A stretch of 64,000 nt of DNA. It comes from Ferrimonas aestuarii (lineage in GTDB: Bacteria; Pseudomonadota; Gammaproteobacteria; Enterobacterales; Shewanellaceae). Positions within the stretch are counted from its first letter, which is position 1. Each line of letters begins with the position of its first letter. Of this stretch, positions 8,257-17,749 are shown piece after piece. The stretch is from the NCBI RefSeq assembly GCF_005116665.1, contig NZ_SWCJ01000006.1:1-64000 (forward strand), in the 5' to 3' direction. The translations under genes were made by a program, and so were the position numbers. The notes under the pieces are model-generated. The model ran no database searches. It saw only the letters and a program-made list of their open reading frames with translations, and was not told the origin of the DNA.

Positions 8257-9381
8257 ATGGTAGATAAAAAACTGTCAGGCGCTGGCCTCCGTGGCCAAAG
8301 CGCTGGTGAAACCGCCCTGTGTACCGTCGGCCAATCGGGCACCGGCCTTACCTATCGCGGCTATGACATCGCCGAGTTGGCGGATAAGGTCAGCTTCGAA
8401 GAGGTGGCACACCTGCTACTCAAAGGTCACCTGCCAAACAGCGACGAGCTGACCGCCTATCGCCAAAAACTCAAAAACCTGCGCGGTCTACCTCAACCCC
8501 TGAAAACCGTACTGGAGCAGATCCCAGCCGACGCCCACCCTATGGACGTGATGCGCACCGGTTGCTCCATGTTGGGTAACCTAGAGGGCGAGCACAGCTT
8601 CGAGCAGCAGGGTGACATCGCCGATCGGCTATTGGCGGCGTTCCCCTCCATCATCTGTTACTGGTATCGCTACAGCCATGACGGCGTGCGCATCGTCACC
8701 GACACCGACGATGACCAGATCGGCGCCCACTTCCTGCGATTACTGCACGGTAAGGCACCCAGCGAGCTGCACGCGAAAGTGATGGACGTTTCACTGATCC
8801 TCTATGCTGAGCATGAGTTTAACGCCTCCACGTTCACGGCCCGTGTTTGTGCCTCGACCTTGTCAGACATGCACTCGTGCGTCACTGGCGCCATCGGCTC
8901 ACTGCGCGGCCCACTGCATGGCGGTGCCAACGAAGCGGCAATGGATCTCATCCAAGATATGCAGGATGAAGCCCACGCCATCGGCACCCTGAAAGAGAAG
9001 CTAGCCAATAAAGAGAAGATCATGGGCTTTGGCCATGCCATCTACCGTGAATCTGACCCTCGTAACGCCATCATCAAAGGCTGGTCAGCCAAGCTGGCGG
9101 AAGAGTTCGGTGACGACCGCCTGTACCGAGTATCCGTTGCCTGTGAGCAGTTAATGTGGGACGAGAAGAAACTGTTCTGCAACGCTGACTTCTTCCACGC
9201 CTCGGCGTATCACTTCATGGGCATTCCAACCAAGCTGTTCACGCCTATCTTCGTTTGTTCGCGCCTGACCGGTTGGGCCGCGCACATAATGGAACAGCGC
9301 GCCAACAACCGCATCATCCGCCCAAGCGCCGACTACACCGGCGAAGCACCACGCTCGGTTCCCGAGATGAGCGCACGCTAA
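8257..9381 (+). CDS. prpC: 2-Methylcitrate synthase
   Basis: Condenses propionyl-CoA with oxaloacetate to 2-methylcitrate. The 374-residue citrate-synthase fold has LTYRGYDIAELAD near the N-terminus and the catalytic histidine regions GPLHGGANEAAM and GFGHAIYRESDPR. The catalytic Asp is in CNADFFHASAYH, and the arginine-bearing C-terminus ends NNRIIRPSADYTG. AAAGGAAG precedes the ATG at 8257. A short size without the N-terminal extension of hexameric citrate synthases, plus its place between prpB and acnD, supports PrpC rather than GltA. Confidence 0.94.
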   Translation: MVDKKLSGAGLRGQSAGETALCTVGQSGTGLTYRGYDIAELADKVSFEEVAHLLLKGHLPNSDELTAYRQKLKNLRGLPQPLKTVLEQIPADAHPMDVMRTGCSMLGNLEGEHSFEQQGDIADRLLAAFPSIICYWYRYSHDGVRIVTDTDDDQIGAHFLRLLHGKAPSELHAKVMDVSLILYAEHEFNASTFTARVCASTLSDMHSCVTGAIGSLRGPLHGGANEAAMDLIQDMQDEAHAIGTLKEKLANKEKIMGFGHAIYRESDPRNAIIKGWSAKLAEEFGDDRLYRVSVACEQLMWDEKKLFCNADFFHASAYHFMGIPTKLFTPIFVCSRLTGWAAHIMEQRANNRIIRPSADYTGEAPRSVPEMSAR

Positions 9382-9476
9382 GCCTGTTGTGGGCAGCCAC
9401 CACTTTGGTGCTGGCTGCCCGGTTGTGTTTCATGCCCAACTGAGCTGACTCACTTGGGTAGCTAGGATGCCGCACT

Positions 9477-12083
9477 ATGAATACCGATTACCGCAAGCCC
9501 CTTGCCGACACCGGCCTAGATTACTTCGACACCAAAGCCGCCTGCGATGCCATCGCCCCCGGCAAATACGAAACCCTAACCTACACCGCTAAGGTGCTGG
9601 CCGAACAGCTGGTACGTCGCTGCGACAGTGACAGCCTGACCCAGTGCCTAAGCCAGATCGTCCACAGTAAGCAGGATTTGGATTTTCCTTGGTATCCTGC
9701 CCGAGTGGTGTGCCATGACATTCTCGGTCAAACCGCCTTAGTGGATCTGGCTGGCCTTCGAGACGCTATCGCCGACCAAGGGGGCAACCCAGCCAAGGTC
9801 AACCCTGTGGTACCAACCCAGCTGATCGTTGACCACTCACTGGCAGTGGAACACGCAGGCTTTGATCCCGATGCGTTTGAGAAAAACCGCGCCATTGAAG
9901 ATCGCCGCAATGAGGATCGCTTCCACTTTATTGAGTGGACCAAGACCGCCTTTGATAACGTCGACGTTATCCCGGCGGGCAACGGCATCATGCATCAAAT
10001 TAACCTAGAGAAGATGTCACCGGTTATTCAAAACCGTGGTGGCATCGCTTTCCCAGACACCTGTGTTGGCACCGACAGCCACACCCCTCACGTGGACGCC
10101 CTTGGAGTGATCGCCATCGGGGTGGGTGGACTGGAAGCGGAGAACGTCATGTTGGGGCGCCCATCAATGATGCGTCTGCCGGAGATCGTTGGCGTCAAGC
10201 TTACTGGCCAACGTCAAAGCGGCATTACCGCCACCGACATCGTCCTCGCATTGACCGAATTCTTGCGCAAAGAGCGCGTAGTGTCCGCCTATCTTGAGTT
10301 CTTCGGAGAAGGGGCTCGAGCGCTGACCATTGGCGATCGTGCCACCATCGCCAACATGACACCGGAGTTTGGTGCCACCGCAGGCATGTTCTACATCGAT
10401 GAGCAGACTCTGGACTACCTCACCCTAACCGGGCGTGAACCTGAGCAGGTGCAGTTGGTGGAACAGTACGCCAAAACCACCGGCCTGTGGGCCGATGACA
10501 TGAACGACGCCCACTACCAGCGAGTGTTGGAGTTTGACCTGTCCAGCGTCGGCCGCAACATGGCTGGGCCGTCTAACCCCCACCGCCGCCTGCCGACGAC
10601 GGATCTTGGTGAGCGTGGCATCGCCACTAACCTCGATGCCGCCAAAGCGGAAGAAGCCGAAGGCAAGCTGCCCGATGGTGCGGTGATCATCGCCGCCATC
10701 ACTAGCTGTACCAACACCTCTAACCCCAGAAACGTGGTCGCCGCCGGTCTCATCGCTAAGAAAGCCAATCAATTGGGACTGGTTCGTAAGCCATGGGTGA
10801 AATCTTCATTTGCCCCAGGCTCAAAAGTGGCGCAGCTGTACTTGGAACAAGCGGGCCTGCTGCCTGAGCTAGAGAAGCTCGGCTTTGGCATTGTTGCCTT
10901 TGCTTGCACTACCTGTAACGGCATGAGCGGCGCTCTGGATCCTAAGATTCAGCAGGAGATCATCGACCGTGACCTGTACGCCACTGCCGTGCTGTCTGGC
11001 AACCGCAACTTCGATGGTCGCATTCACCCCTACGCCAAGCAGGCGTTTTTGGCATCGCCACCTCTCGTAGTGGCCTACGCCATTGCCGGTACCATGCGCT
11101 TCGACATCGAGCAGGATGTGCTTGGACACGATCAAGATGGCAACGCCATTACTCTCAAGGAGATCTGGCCTACCGACGCCGAGATCGACGCCATTGTTGC
11201 CGAGCACGTTCAACCTGAGCAGTTCCGAAAAGTGTATGAGCCGATGTTCGATCTCAAAGTGGAGTATGGCGAGGACAACAACCCGCTCTATGACTGGCGC
11301 GAAATGAGCACCTACATCCGCCGACCTCCCTATTGGGAAGGCGCACTGGCAGCCGAACGTACCCTCAAAGGGATGCGGCCACTGGCGGTGCTGGGTGACA
11401 ACATCACCACCGACCACCTGTCTCCCTCCAACGCCATTTTGGCCAGCAGCGCCGCCGGTGAATACCTCGCCAAGATGGGCTTGCCGGAGGAGGACTTTAA
11501 CTCCTACGCCACCCACCGCGGCGATCACCTCACCGCTCAGCGAGCCACCTTCGCCAACCCGAAGCTGCTTAACGAGATGGTAAAAGACGACAACGGCGAG
11601 GTAGTTCAAGGCTCATTGGCACGACTCGAGCCAGAGGGCAAGCCGCTGCGTATGTGGGAAGCCATCGAAACCTATATGGATCGCAGCCAGCCGCTGTGCA
11701 TCATCGCCGGTGCCGATTATGGCCAGGGCTCCTCCCGAGATTGGGCCGCCAAAGGGGTTCGCTTGGCTGGCGTGGAAGCGATCGTCGCCGAAGGTTTTGA
11801 ACGCATTCATCGCACCAACCTCGTGGGCATGGGCGTGCTGCCATTGGAGTTCAAGCCGGGCACCACCCGCCTGACTCTGGGCATCGACGGCACCGAAACC
11901 TTTGACGTTATCGGGCAGCGCCAACCGGGCGCCACCCTAACGCTGGTGATCCACCGCCAGAACGGCGAAACCATCGACGTGCCGGTTACCTGTCGTCTGG
12001 ACACCGCTGAAGAGATATCGGTCTACGCCGCTGGCGGAGTACTGCAGCGCTTTGCCAAAGATTTCTTGGCTCAATCGGCATAG
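9477..12083 (+). CDS. acnD: Fe/S-dependent 2-methylcitrate dehydratase AcnD
   Basis: Aconitase-family enzyme that dehydrates 2-methylcitrate, replacing PrpD and working with PrpF. The 868-residue protein has aconitase cluster cysteines in AAITSCTNTSNPRN and ACTTCNGMSG. It also has the substrate-site signature VGTDSHTPHVDALGVIAIGVGG and the C-terminal swivelling domain with GADYGQGSSRDWAAKG. Position between prpC and prpF identifies it as AcnD rather than AcnA/AcnB. Eleven nt separate it from prpF, with GGGGAG as the ribosome site there. Confidence 0.95.
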   Translation: MNTDYRKPLADTGLDYFDTKAACDAIAPGKYETLTYTAKVLAEQLVRRCDSDSLTQCLSQIVHSKQDLDFPWYPARVVCHDILGQTALVDLAGLRDAIADQGGNPAKVNPVVPTQLIVDHSLAVEHAGFDPDAFEKNRAIEDRRNEDRFHFIEWTKTAFDNVDVIPAGNGIMHQINLEKMSPVIQNRGGIAFPDTCVGTDSHTPHVDALGVIAIGVGGLEAENVMLGRPSMMRLPEIVGVKLTGQRQSGITATDIVLALTEFLRKERVVSAYLEFFGEGARALTIGDRATIANMTPEFGATAGMFYIDEQTLDYLTLTGREPEQVQLVEQYAKTTGLWADDMNDAHYQRVLEFDLSSVGRNMAGPSNPHRRLPTTDLGERGIATNLDAAKAEEAEGKLPDGAVIIAAITSCTNTSNPRNVVAAGLIAKKANQLGLVRKPWVKSSFAPGSKVAQLYLEQAGLLPELEKLGFGIVAFACTTCNGMSGALDPKIQQEIIDRDLYATAVLSGNRNFDGRIHPYAKQAFLASPPLVVAYAIAGTMRFDIEQDVLGHDQDGNAITLKEIWPTDAEIDAIVAEHVQPEQFRKVYEPMFDLKVEYGEDNNPLYDWREMSTYIRRPPYWEGALAAERTLKGMRPLAVLGDNITTDHLSPSNAILASSAAGEYLAKMGLPEEDFNSYATHRGDHLTAQRATFANPKLLNEMVKDDNGEVVQGSLARLEPEGKPLRMWEAIETYMDRSQPLCIIAGADYGQGSSRDWAAKGVRLAGVEAIVAEGFERIHRTNLVGMGVLPLEFKPGTTRLTLGIDGTETFDVIGQRQPGATLTLVIHRQNGETIDVPVTCRLDTAEEISVYAAGGVLQRFAKDFLAQSA

Positions 12084-12094
12084 GGGAGCAGAGC

Positions 12095-13294
12095 ATGTCT
12101 CAACAGATAAAGGTCGCTGCCACCTACATGCGTGGCGGCACCAGCAAAGGGGTATTCTTCAAGCTGGATGACCTGCCCAAAGCCGCACAGCAACCGGGGC
12201 CGGCCCGGGATGCGCTGCTGCTGCGGGTGGTCGGCAGCCCAGACCCTTACGGTAAACAGATCGACGGCATGGGAGGCGCGACCTCCAGCACCAGCAAGAC
12301 GGTGATTCTGGCCAAAAGCCAAAAGCCTGACCACGACGTTGACTACCTGTTTGGCCAAGTCGCCATCGACAAAGCCTTTGTCGATTGGAGTGGCAACTGC
12401 GGTAATCTCAGCGCCGCCGTTGGTGCCTTCGCCATCAGCAATGATCTCGTGGATGCCGATAAGCTACCGCAAAATGGCGTTGCTACCGTACGGATCTGGC
12501 AGGCCAATATCCAAAAGAGCATCATCGCCAAGGTGCCAATGACCGATGGCTTGGTGCAGGAAACAGGAGACTTCGTGCTCGATGGGGTTACCTTCCCCGC
12601 CGCCGAAGTGGAAGTCGCCTTTACTGACCCCGTTGATGGCACTCTATTCCCCACCGGCAATCTGGTGGACGATCTCGACGTACCCGATATCGGTTGCTTC
12701 AACGCCACCCTGATCAACGCCGGTATTCCAACGCTGTTTTTGAATGCCGATGAGTTGGGATTTGAAGGCACTGAACTGCAGCCGCAGATCAACGGCGATG
12801 CAGCGCTGCTGGAGAAGCTAGAAACCATCCGCGCCCATGGCGCCGTTAAGATGGGGCTGATTTCAGACATTGAGGAAGCCAAGACTCGGCAGCACACGCC
12901 CAAGATCGCCTTTGTGGCGCCGCCCAAAAGCTACACCTCATCCAGTGGCAAAACCGTAGATGCCAGTGATATCGACCTTAACGTACGGGCGCTATCCATG
13001 GGACTACTGCATCACGCCATGATGGGCACCTGCGCTGTCGCGATTTCGGCGGCAGCGGCGGTACCCGGAACCTTGGTAAACCTTGCGGCAGGAGGCGGTG
13101 CCCGTCAAAGCGTGCGCTTTGGTCACCCATCTGGAACCCTCAAGGTGGGCGCAGAGGCTAAACAAACCGATGATGGTAAATCGGGTGAATGGCAGATCGA
13201 CGCCGCCATCATGAGCCGCAGCGCCCGGGTGCTGATGGAGGGCTGGGTTCGAGTGCCCGCCGATACACTGGTCGACACGCCGAAAAGCAATTAG
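12095..13294 (+). CDS. prpF: 2-Methylaconitate cis-trans isomerase PrpF
   Basis: Isomerises the 2-methylaconitate formed by AcnD so that aconitase can rehydrate it. The 399-residue protein belongs to the diaminopimelate-epimerase-like fold. MRGGTSKGVFFK near the N-terminus holds the family lysine, and GGATSSTSKT and WSGNCGNLSAAVGAFA (a Cys region near residue 107) are conserved. It is the last gene of the methylcitrate operon and is followed by a terminator. No prpD or prpE is present, so propionyl-CoA formation must be encoded elsewhere. Confidence 0.94.
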   Translation: MSQQIKVAATYMRGGTSKGVFFKLDDLPKAAQQPGPARDALLLRVVGSPDPYGKQIDGMGGATSSTSKTVILAKSQKPDHDVDYLFGQVAIDKAFVDWSGNCGNLSAAVGAFAISNDLVDADKLPQNGVATVRIWQANIQKSIIAKVPMTDGLVQETGDFVLDGVTFPAAEVEVAFTDPVDGTLFPTGNLVDDLDVPDIGCFNATLINAGIPTLFLNADELGFEGTELQPQINGDAALLEKLETIRAHGAVKMGLISDIEEAKTRQHTPKIAFVAPPKSYTSSSGKTVDASDIDLNVRALSMGLLHHAMMGTCAVAISAAAAVPGTLVNLAAGGGARQSVRFGHPSGTLKVGAEAKQTDDGKSGEWQIDAAIMSRSARVLMEGWVRVPADTLVDTPKSN

Positions 13295-13300
13295 ACCACT

Positions 13301-13325
13301 AAGCCCCGTAAGGGGCTTTTTTATT
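13301..13325 (+). terminator. Terminator of the prp operon
   Basis: AAGCCCC-GTAA-GGGGCTT stem followed by T-rich sequence. Confidence 0.88.
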
Positions 13326-13336
13326 AAGGACTATTG

Positions 13337-14023
13337 ATGACGTTACTCGACTTGGCCGGTTCACTGCACAGCCTATTAACCCTCGTCAGCTTAGTTGGTG
13401 TGTGGGCACAGCTGCGAACTATCTATCAGCGCCGAGCGCAGGGGCAAGAAGGCAGCCAACTGCTATCGCTGAACCAGTTCAGCGTCGGCTTCTTTGGTTA
13501 CTGGAGCTTCTTTGTTTATGGCTTTAGCCTCTCTCCCGCTAATCACTACCTGATTTGGCCTCGGCTAACCGCCGCCCTGTTGATGGTGGCCATCATCTTC
13601 AATATCCATCGCGATCGTCGCACCAGCGCCAGCCTTACCATGACCATCATGACTGTAGCTTGCACTCTAGCTAGCCTAGGTGCCTTTGCTTTCGGGGGCG
13701 CATACATCGAAGATGGAGGCCGCTGGATAGCCACCGGATTGCTCCTGACCATCAGTGCACTTCTGGCGCAAGGGTATTGGCACCAAATTAAGCAAGTGAT
13801 TCGTCACAAACAGGTGGGTGCCATTAACCCCAGAATGAGTCAGCTGATACTTGCCATGGACGCGTCCACCTTGTTGCTGGTTTTTGCCATGGGTTGGCAG
13901 CAGGGATGGCCATTGGCAATACTGGCCAGCACCAGTGCCCTCACCAAGATTGTGTTGCTGCGTTATTATTATCGATACTCAACTGCCCCGTCACCAACGG
14001 AGAAAAACGGCATTCACCCTTGA
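13337..14023 (+). CDS. Small multi-pass membrane protein, PQ-loop/SWEET-like
   Basis: A 228-residue protein with about seven hydrophobic spans. The segment around residues 15-80 (VGVWAQLRTIYQRRAQGQ... SLNQFSVGFFGYWSFFVYGFS) resembles PQ-loop or SemiSWEET half-domains, and a second similar half follows (YWHQIKQVIRHKQVGAINPRMSQ). A small-molecule carrier role is only inference. I chose ATG 13337, with AAGGA 6 nt upstream, over the TTG at 13334. It follows the prp terminator and is probably transcribed separately. Confidence 0.6.
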   Translation: MTLLDLAGSLHSLLTLVSLVGVWAQLRTIYQRRAQGQEGSQLLSLNQFSVGFFGYWSFFVYGFSLSPANHYLIWPRLTAALLMVAIIFNIHRDRRTSASLTMTIMTVACTLASLGAFAFGGAYIEDGGRWIATGLLLTISALLAQGYWHQIKQVIRHKQVGAINPRMSQLILAMDASTLLLVFAMGWQQGWPLAILASTSALTKIVLLRYYYRYSTAPSPTEKNGIHP

Positions 14024-14148
14024 GCCCTCTGGGTGAATGAGATTTTTATCATTGTCATTCACCCGACCAGCTTATCTCTTTGATATAAAGCACTAAGAGA
14101 TTTGCTCTCACAGCCGATAACTAATTGTTACTTAGAGGTATATTAGTT

Positions 14149-14580
14149 ATGACCGTCTCCAACAACATTGCCAGCACCCTCAGTTACACTAGCGCCACAG
14201 GGCAGACACCACTCACCGGTGAACCCGCGGCTGCCGCCATTGACGGCGAGAACGTCAGTGACAAAGGCCAAAGCAGCGCCGATAAGGTGACCATCTCCGA
14301 CGCCGCCCGCGAGAAGCTCATGCAGGAACAACAGCCTGCAGAAGAGAGCAAGTCCTCGGCACGCATCGCACAGCTAGAAGCCACCATTGAGCGGATTAAA
14401 GAACAGATTCAGCAGGCTCAAGAGCAGTTGCAAGAGATTCAAGCTCAAGAGATGGATAAAGATTCCAAAGATAAGTTATTGGAAGCTAAGCGAAATGAAC
14501 TAATGATGCTGCAAGCCTCTTTGACTCAAGCCACAGATGCTCTAAACGAAGCGAAGAAGAAAGAAGCGGAAGCTGGTTAG
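14149..14580 (+). CDS. Coiled-coil protein, possibly FlxA-like
   Basis: A 143-residue soluble protein. The first 50 residues are low-complexity (Ser, Thr, Ala, Gly), then comes VTISDAAREKLMQEQ and a long Gln/Glu/Lys heptad region (about 60-140) that should form a coiled coil. The pattern of IAQLEATIERIKEQIQ followed by a second helix resembles FlxA-like proteins of unknown role, often flagellum-linked, but that is a weak match. ATG 14149 follows AGAGGT by 9 nt. There is no signal peptide and no obvious operon partner; the hairpin 3' of it separates it from the convergent small gene. Confidence 0.6.
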   Translation: MTVSNNIASTLSYTSATGQTPLTGEPAAAAIDGENVSDKGQSSADKVTISDAAREKLMQEQQPAEESKSSARIAQLEATIERIKEQIQQAQEQLQEIQAQEMDKDSKDKLLEAKRNELMMLQASLTQATDALNEAKKKEAEAG

Positions 14581-14595
14581 CCTATGGCATAAATT

Positions 14596-14622
14596 GAGAA
14601 ACAGCGTAGCTCGCTGTTTCTC
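14596..14622. terminator. Bidirectional terminator hairpin
   Basis: GAGAAACAGCG / CGCTGTTTCTC, an 11-bp perfect stem between convergent genes. Confidence 0.75.
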
Positions 14623-14632
14623 ATAGATAAGC

Positions 14633-14827
14633 TTATACATCGATGACCAAACGGCATTCACGCATAACCTGAATCCAGTGACTACAAAGCGCGTCATCCA
14701 TCACCACATTACAATAGTAATTTGCGTTACTTGATGCCACTCGGCACTCATTGGACGCAAACACAGTTGAGGACATCCCCAAACCAAACCCCATACCGAT
14801 AACTGCCAGTGCAATCTTAGATCTCAT
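14633..14827 (-). CDS. Small secreted cysteine-rich protein
   Basis: A 64-residue protein with a clear Sec signal peptide (MRSKIALAVIGMGFGLGMSS... VFAS) cleaved near residue 25, leaving a mature peptide of about 39 residues with four cysteines that could form two disulfides. GAGGGAAATT precedes the ATG, so translation is plausible despite its size. I do not recognise a family. It is convergent with the coiled-coil gene. Confidence 0.6.
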   Translation of the reverse strand: MRSKIALAVIGMGFGLGMSSTVFASNECRVASSNANYYCNVVMDDALCSHWIQVMRECRLVIDV

Positions 14828-15097
14828 AATTTCCCTCGTTGTTTTAATTAGTCATATTTTCATATTGGCTATAAAACCAACGCTTTAAATCATGGTCAGG
14901 AAAAGATGACGGGTATATAGCTTTTCAAACCTATTTGCGACAGCGATTACTTATCGCGCGCGTAAGCACTTAACCTTAAACACCAACTGAGATAGCCGAC
15001 TAGCAAATTGTTTGAAAAACGGCTATCAGCTTGAAACCAAAGTCAAACTGCCACAAAATCGACAGTGGATGTTGTTACACCTACTCTGAGGGCTACT

Positions 15098-15619
15098 GTG
15101 TCTCACCCTAATTCCAACAACGGCTTTACTTTGATTGAACTGGTGGTCGTCATTCTGCTGCTTGCCGTATTGGCTGTTGTTGCCGCCCCACGCCTGCTGA
15201 ATATCAGTGCTGATGCCAAAGGCGCAGTATTAACCCAATTTAGCTCTGCAGTGAAGGAAGCCAATCACCAAATGTTCCTGCTCTCTAAGCTAGAAAGTTA
15301 TCGCACTCAAGCGGTATCGGGTCGAGGTGATCTGTTGGACGTCGACGTCGATGGTGATGGCACCTACGAAACTCGGCTTAAATGCGGTTACCTAGACAAC
15401 ACTGATGTTGCCAAACGACTCGACTACAGCGATGAGAGCTTAGGGTTTGAGTATGAAGATGTAGATAAGGTCTACTTTGGCTTTGGTAACAGCAACATAA
15501 AAGCCAGCCAATGCTACTTCATGTATCAACAGGCCTATGGCAAAACCTCACCCAATACCTGCGATCGCAGTGATCCCGATGCCACTCCAAAATATGAACT
15601 GGAGCTCAGTGGCTGTTAA
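15098..15619 (+). CDS. Type IV pilin-like protein (MSHA/pseudopilin type)
   Basis: A class III prepilin signal is visible when the GTG at 15098 is used: MSHPNSNNG, cleavage, then FTLIELVVVILLLAVLAVVAAP, including the Glu at +5. GAGGG lies 5 nt upstream, which supports this start over the GTG at 15065. The mature domain (about 160 residues) includes DVDVDGDGTYE, which looks like an acidic calcium loop, and three to four cysteines near the C-terminus as in MSHA-type pilins. No prepilin peptidase or assembly ATPase is nearby, so it is an orphan using machinery encoded elsewhere. Confidence 0.8.
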   Translation: MSHPNSNNGFTLIELVVVILLLAVLAVVAAPRLLNISADAKGAVLTQFSSAVKEANHQMFLLSKLESYRTQAVSGRGDLLDVDVDGDGTYETRLKCGYLDNTDVAKRLDYSDESLGFEYEDVDKVYFGFGNSNIKASQCYFMYQQAYGKTSPNTCDRSDPDATPKYELELSGC

Positions 15620-15640
15620 CCTGACCACATATGGGCGAGA

Positions 15641-16897
15641 TCACAACTTGGGACGCTCTTCCGAACGCTTTACTGAGGAGAAGTAACTTCGATAAGGCTC
15701 AAAATCCCGATACGCCTTGATGTCGAAGCCTTTTGCCTCAGCCAACCTCAATTGAGATAACGCCCGATTGGGCTGTCGCACCACCCAATAATGTTCAGCC
15801 AACGTAGCGTTAAGCAAGCCCGAATGAGGATTGGCTGCGATCGCTTGCTGCTGCTGATTGTTCGACATCAACAGATAGCTCAATTCATTAAACGCCTCTG
15901 GACGATGAGGGTCGATCTCAATGGCCTTTTGCAAACGAACCATGGCCAATTCGACGGCACCAGCACGGGATAACGCCCTACCCCAGGAGTACCATGCGTC
16001 CCACAGTTCAGGATCCTGCTCCAAGGCAGTGGCAAAAGCTTCACTCGCTTCCTGCGACCTCTCCAAAGCCAGATGGGCTCGCCCAACACCATAATGTGCA
16101 ATGGCCAACTCAGCGTCGTATTCAACCGCTAGCATAAACTTGGTTTGCGCCTGATGAAAATGCCGTTGCTGATAAAGAATTTCCCCCCAAATCACATAAG
16201 CTTGGGCAACCAAGTCACGCTCAAGGTGGGGTAACATGGTGCGGATTTCATCAATACAGGCTTGATATTCCTGCTTGGCCCACAGGTAACTCACCAATCC
16301 AAAAGGATCCAGCTGCCGCATTATATCGCCGGTAATATCGCCGATAACGCGCTGATAACTCTCCCAATCGAAGCCCGATTCAGAAATAGGATAACGCCGA
16401 TGAATCAGAGCTTTACCAGATATTGAAAACCGATACAGCGCATGCCCTTCCGCAATGACCAACCGGCCGGTAATCTGCTTTTTATCCATCCCAAACAGCT
16501 CCCGAACGAAGAAGCGGATTGCATTGAGTGACACCCCAAACACCTCAACACCATCAAGCACCGCTTCCTCTTGATCGGCATTGATGCTTAACCCTTGCTG
16601 ACTCCAACCTATCCGCCGCATCTCCGCCAGATGTTGTCGAATATCCCAGGTCATCTCCTCCTCCGTCGTCCAAGGAGTCGGTGTTTCTACAATCACTTTT
16701 ATCTGACTAAATGCGTAGTAATCGCTGCCAAAACTCTTCACCAAAGACACCAGTACGGCTCCCAAAAACAACCAATAGGACAACCGTAGCCATGACCATT
16801 TGGCGCTCTCTGAGCCATCACCCTGACCAAACCAGTTTTGTACCCTTCGCAATAATGCCCGCATTGATTTCCAGAAATCACTGATATTCCTATCCAT
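15641..16897 (-). CDS. Membrane-anchored TPR protein
   Basis: A 418-residue protein with one hydrophobic segment near residues 39-60 after a basic cytosolic start. A middle domain of unknown type (about 65-210) follows, then tandem tetratricopeptide repeats from about 215 to 400 (for example HFHQAQTKFMLAVEYDAEL, SQEASEAFATALEQDPELWD, MVRLQKAIEIDPHRPEAF). The repeats suggest a protein-binding scaffold facing the periplasm. It ends 21 nt from the stop of the convergent pilin-like gene and is divergent from the unknown gene at 17067. No specific function can be given. Confidence 0.7.
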   Translation of the reverse strand: MDRNISDFWKSMRALLRRVQNWFGQGDGSESAKWSWLRLSYWLFLGAVLVSLVKSFGSDYYAFSQIKVIVETPTPWTTEEEMTWDIRQHLAEMRRIGWSQQGLSINADQEEAVLDGVEVFGVSLNAIRFFVRELFGMDKKQITGRLVIAEGHALYRFSISGKALIHRRYPISESGFDWESYQRVIGDITGDIMRQLDPFGLVSYLWAKQEYQACIDEIRTMLPHLERDLVAQAYVIWGEILYQQRHFHQAQTKFMLAVEYDAELAIAHYGVGRAHLALERSQEASEAFATALEQDPELWDAWYSWGRALSRAGAVELAMVRLQKAIEIDPHRPEAFNELSYLLMSNNQQQQAIAANPHSGLLNATLAEHYWVVRQPNRALSQLRLAEAKGFDIKAYRDFEPYRSYFSSVKRSEERPKL

Positions 16898-17066
16898 ACC
16901 CTAGGAATATGGCATTGGATTCGCCACCAACAAGAGAGAAAAACAACGTTGTCCTACAGGAATGCACTTCGTTTACTTACAGCAGTGGCAGCCAACATTG
17001 CCACGGCGCTATCTACACTGAAACTCACCTCTGCAGCGAAATCCCCTTTTAATCTAGGAGTCCGTT

Positions 17067-17630
17067 ATGACCATCATGGAAGATGCCTCTAAAGTCGAGG
17101 CAAGCACCCGAACTCAAGTATTCTTTGCCACTTTGTTTCCCTCAACCGCGATCAATGGGCCATTTAAAGTGCAGTGGGAAAATGGCATGGGGCCAACGGA
17201 AGATAACCCGCTGTCGGTAAACGACATTGTTATCGTAGAAGCGGAGTTTGGTACCTACAATGAAAATGGCACTCCGGTAGCACCAAAGAACTACTTCGGC
17301 CTATCTATTGGTGCTTGCGTCGATACAAGCAATGCCATAGACACCATGAAGGCTGAGTTATATCAGCAAGGTTATCTGGGGCTGCTTAAAAACATCACCA
17401 CCGAAAACAGCCCTCAAGCAAGTGACTTTTTCGATTGCGCGATCCAATACTCGCGAAATATGGATCGAGACAATCAGGAGATAGCAAACATCACTTACAA
17501 GGTAGTGATGACTTTTAACCCCGGTAGCAAAGCATCAGCACAGATCAAAGACAACAACTGCAACATTGCCATCGTCGCCGACTATGGCGATCCTCATGTA
17601 AACTCGATTCCTATCCCGGTTCGAATTTGA
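17067..17630 (+). CDS. Hypothetical protein
   Basis: A 187-residue soluble protein without signal peptide or membrane span, rich in Asn, Asp and beta-prone segments (VFFATLFPSTAINGPFKVQWENG, NDIVIVEAEFG, NITYKVVMTFNPG). I do not recognise a family. The start at 17067 has a TAGGAG-type ribosome site about 8 nt upstream (CTAGGAGTCCGTT). It stands alone between a divergent TPR gene and a strong hairpin. Confidence 0.6.
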   Translation: MTIMEDASKVEASTRTQVFFATLFPSTAINGPFKVQWENGMGPTEDNPLSVNDIVIVEAEFGTYNENGTPVAPKNYFGLSIGACVDTSNAIDTMKAELYQQGYLGLLKNITTENSPQASDFFDCAIQYSRNMDRDNQEIANITYKVVMTFNPGSKASAQIKDNNCNIAIVADYGDPHVNSIPIPVRI

Positions 17631-17643
17631 GACAAAAGAACCA

Positions 17644-17679
17644 GCCCCAAACCGGCTAATTCCAAGAGCGGTTTGGGGC
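17644..17679. terminator. Terminator-like hairpin
   Basis: GCCCCAAACCG / CGGTTTGGGGC, an 11-bp perfect stem with a 14-nt loop, between convergent genes. No U-tract follows. Confidence 0.55.
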
Positions 17680-17749
17680 CTCTTACCGCTCAGCTTATCG
17701 CCTTCCGCGATAACGCCTGCACCGTCCTACGTGAATAATCCCTTTACGG

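Noticed and set aside
10425..11609. Long antisense ORFs inside acnD (115 and 246 residues)
   Set aside because: They mirror the codon periodicity of acnD and have no recognisable protein features.
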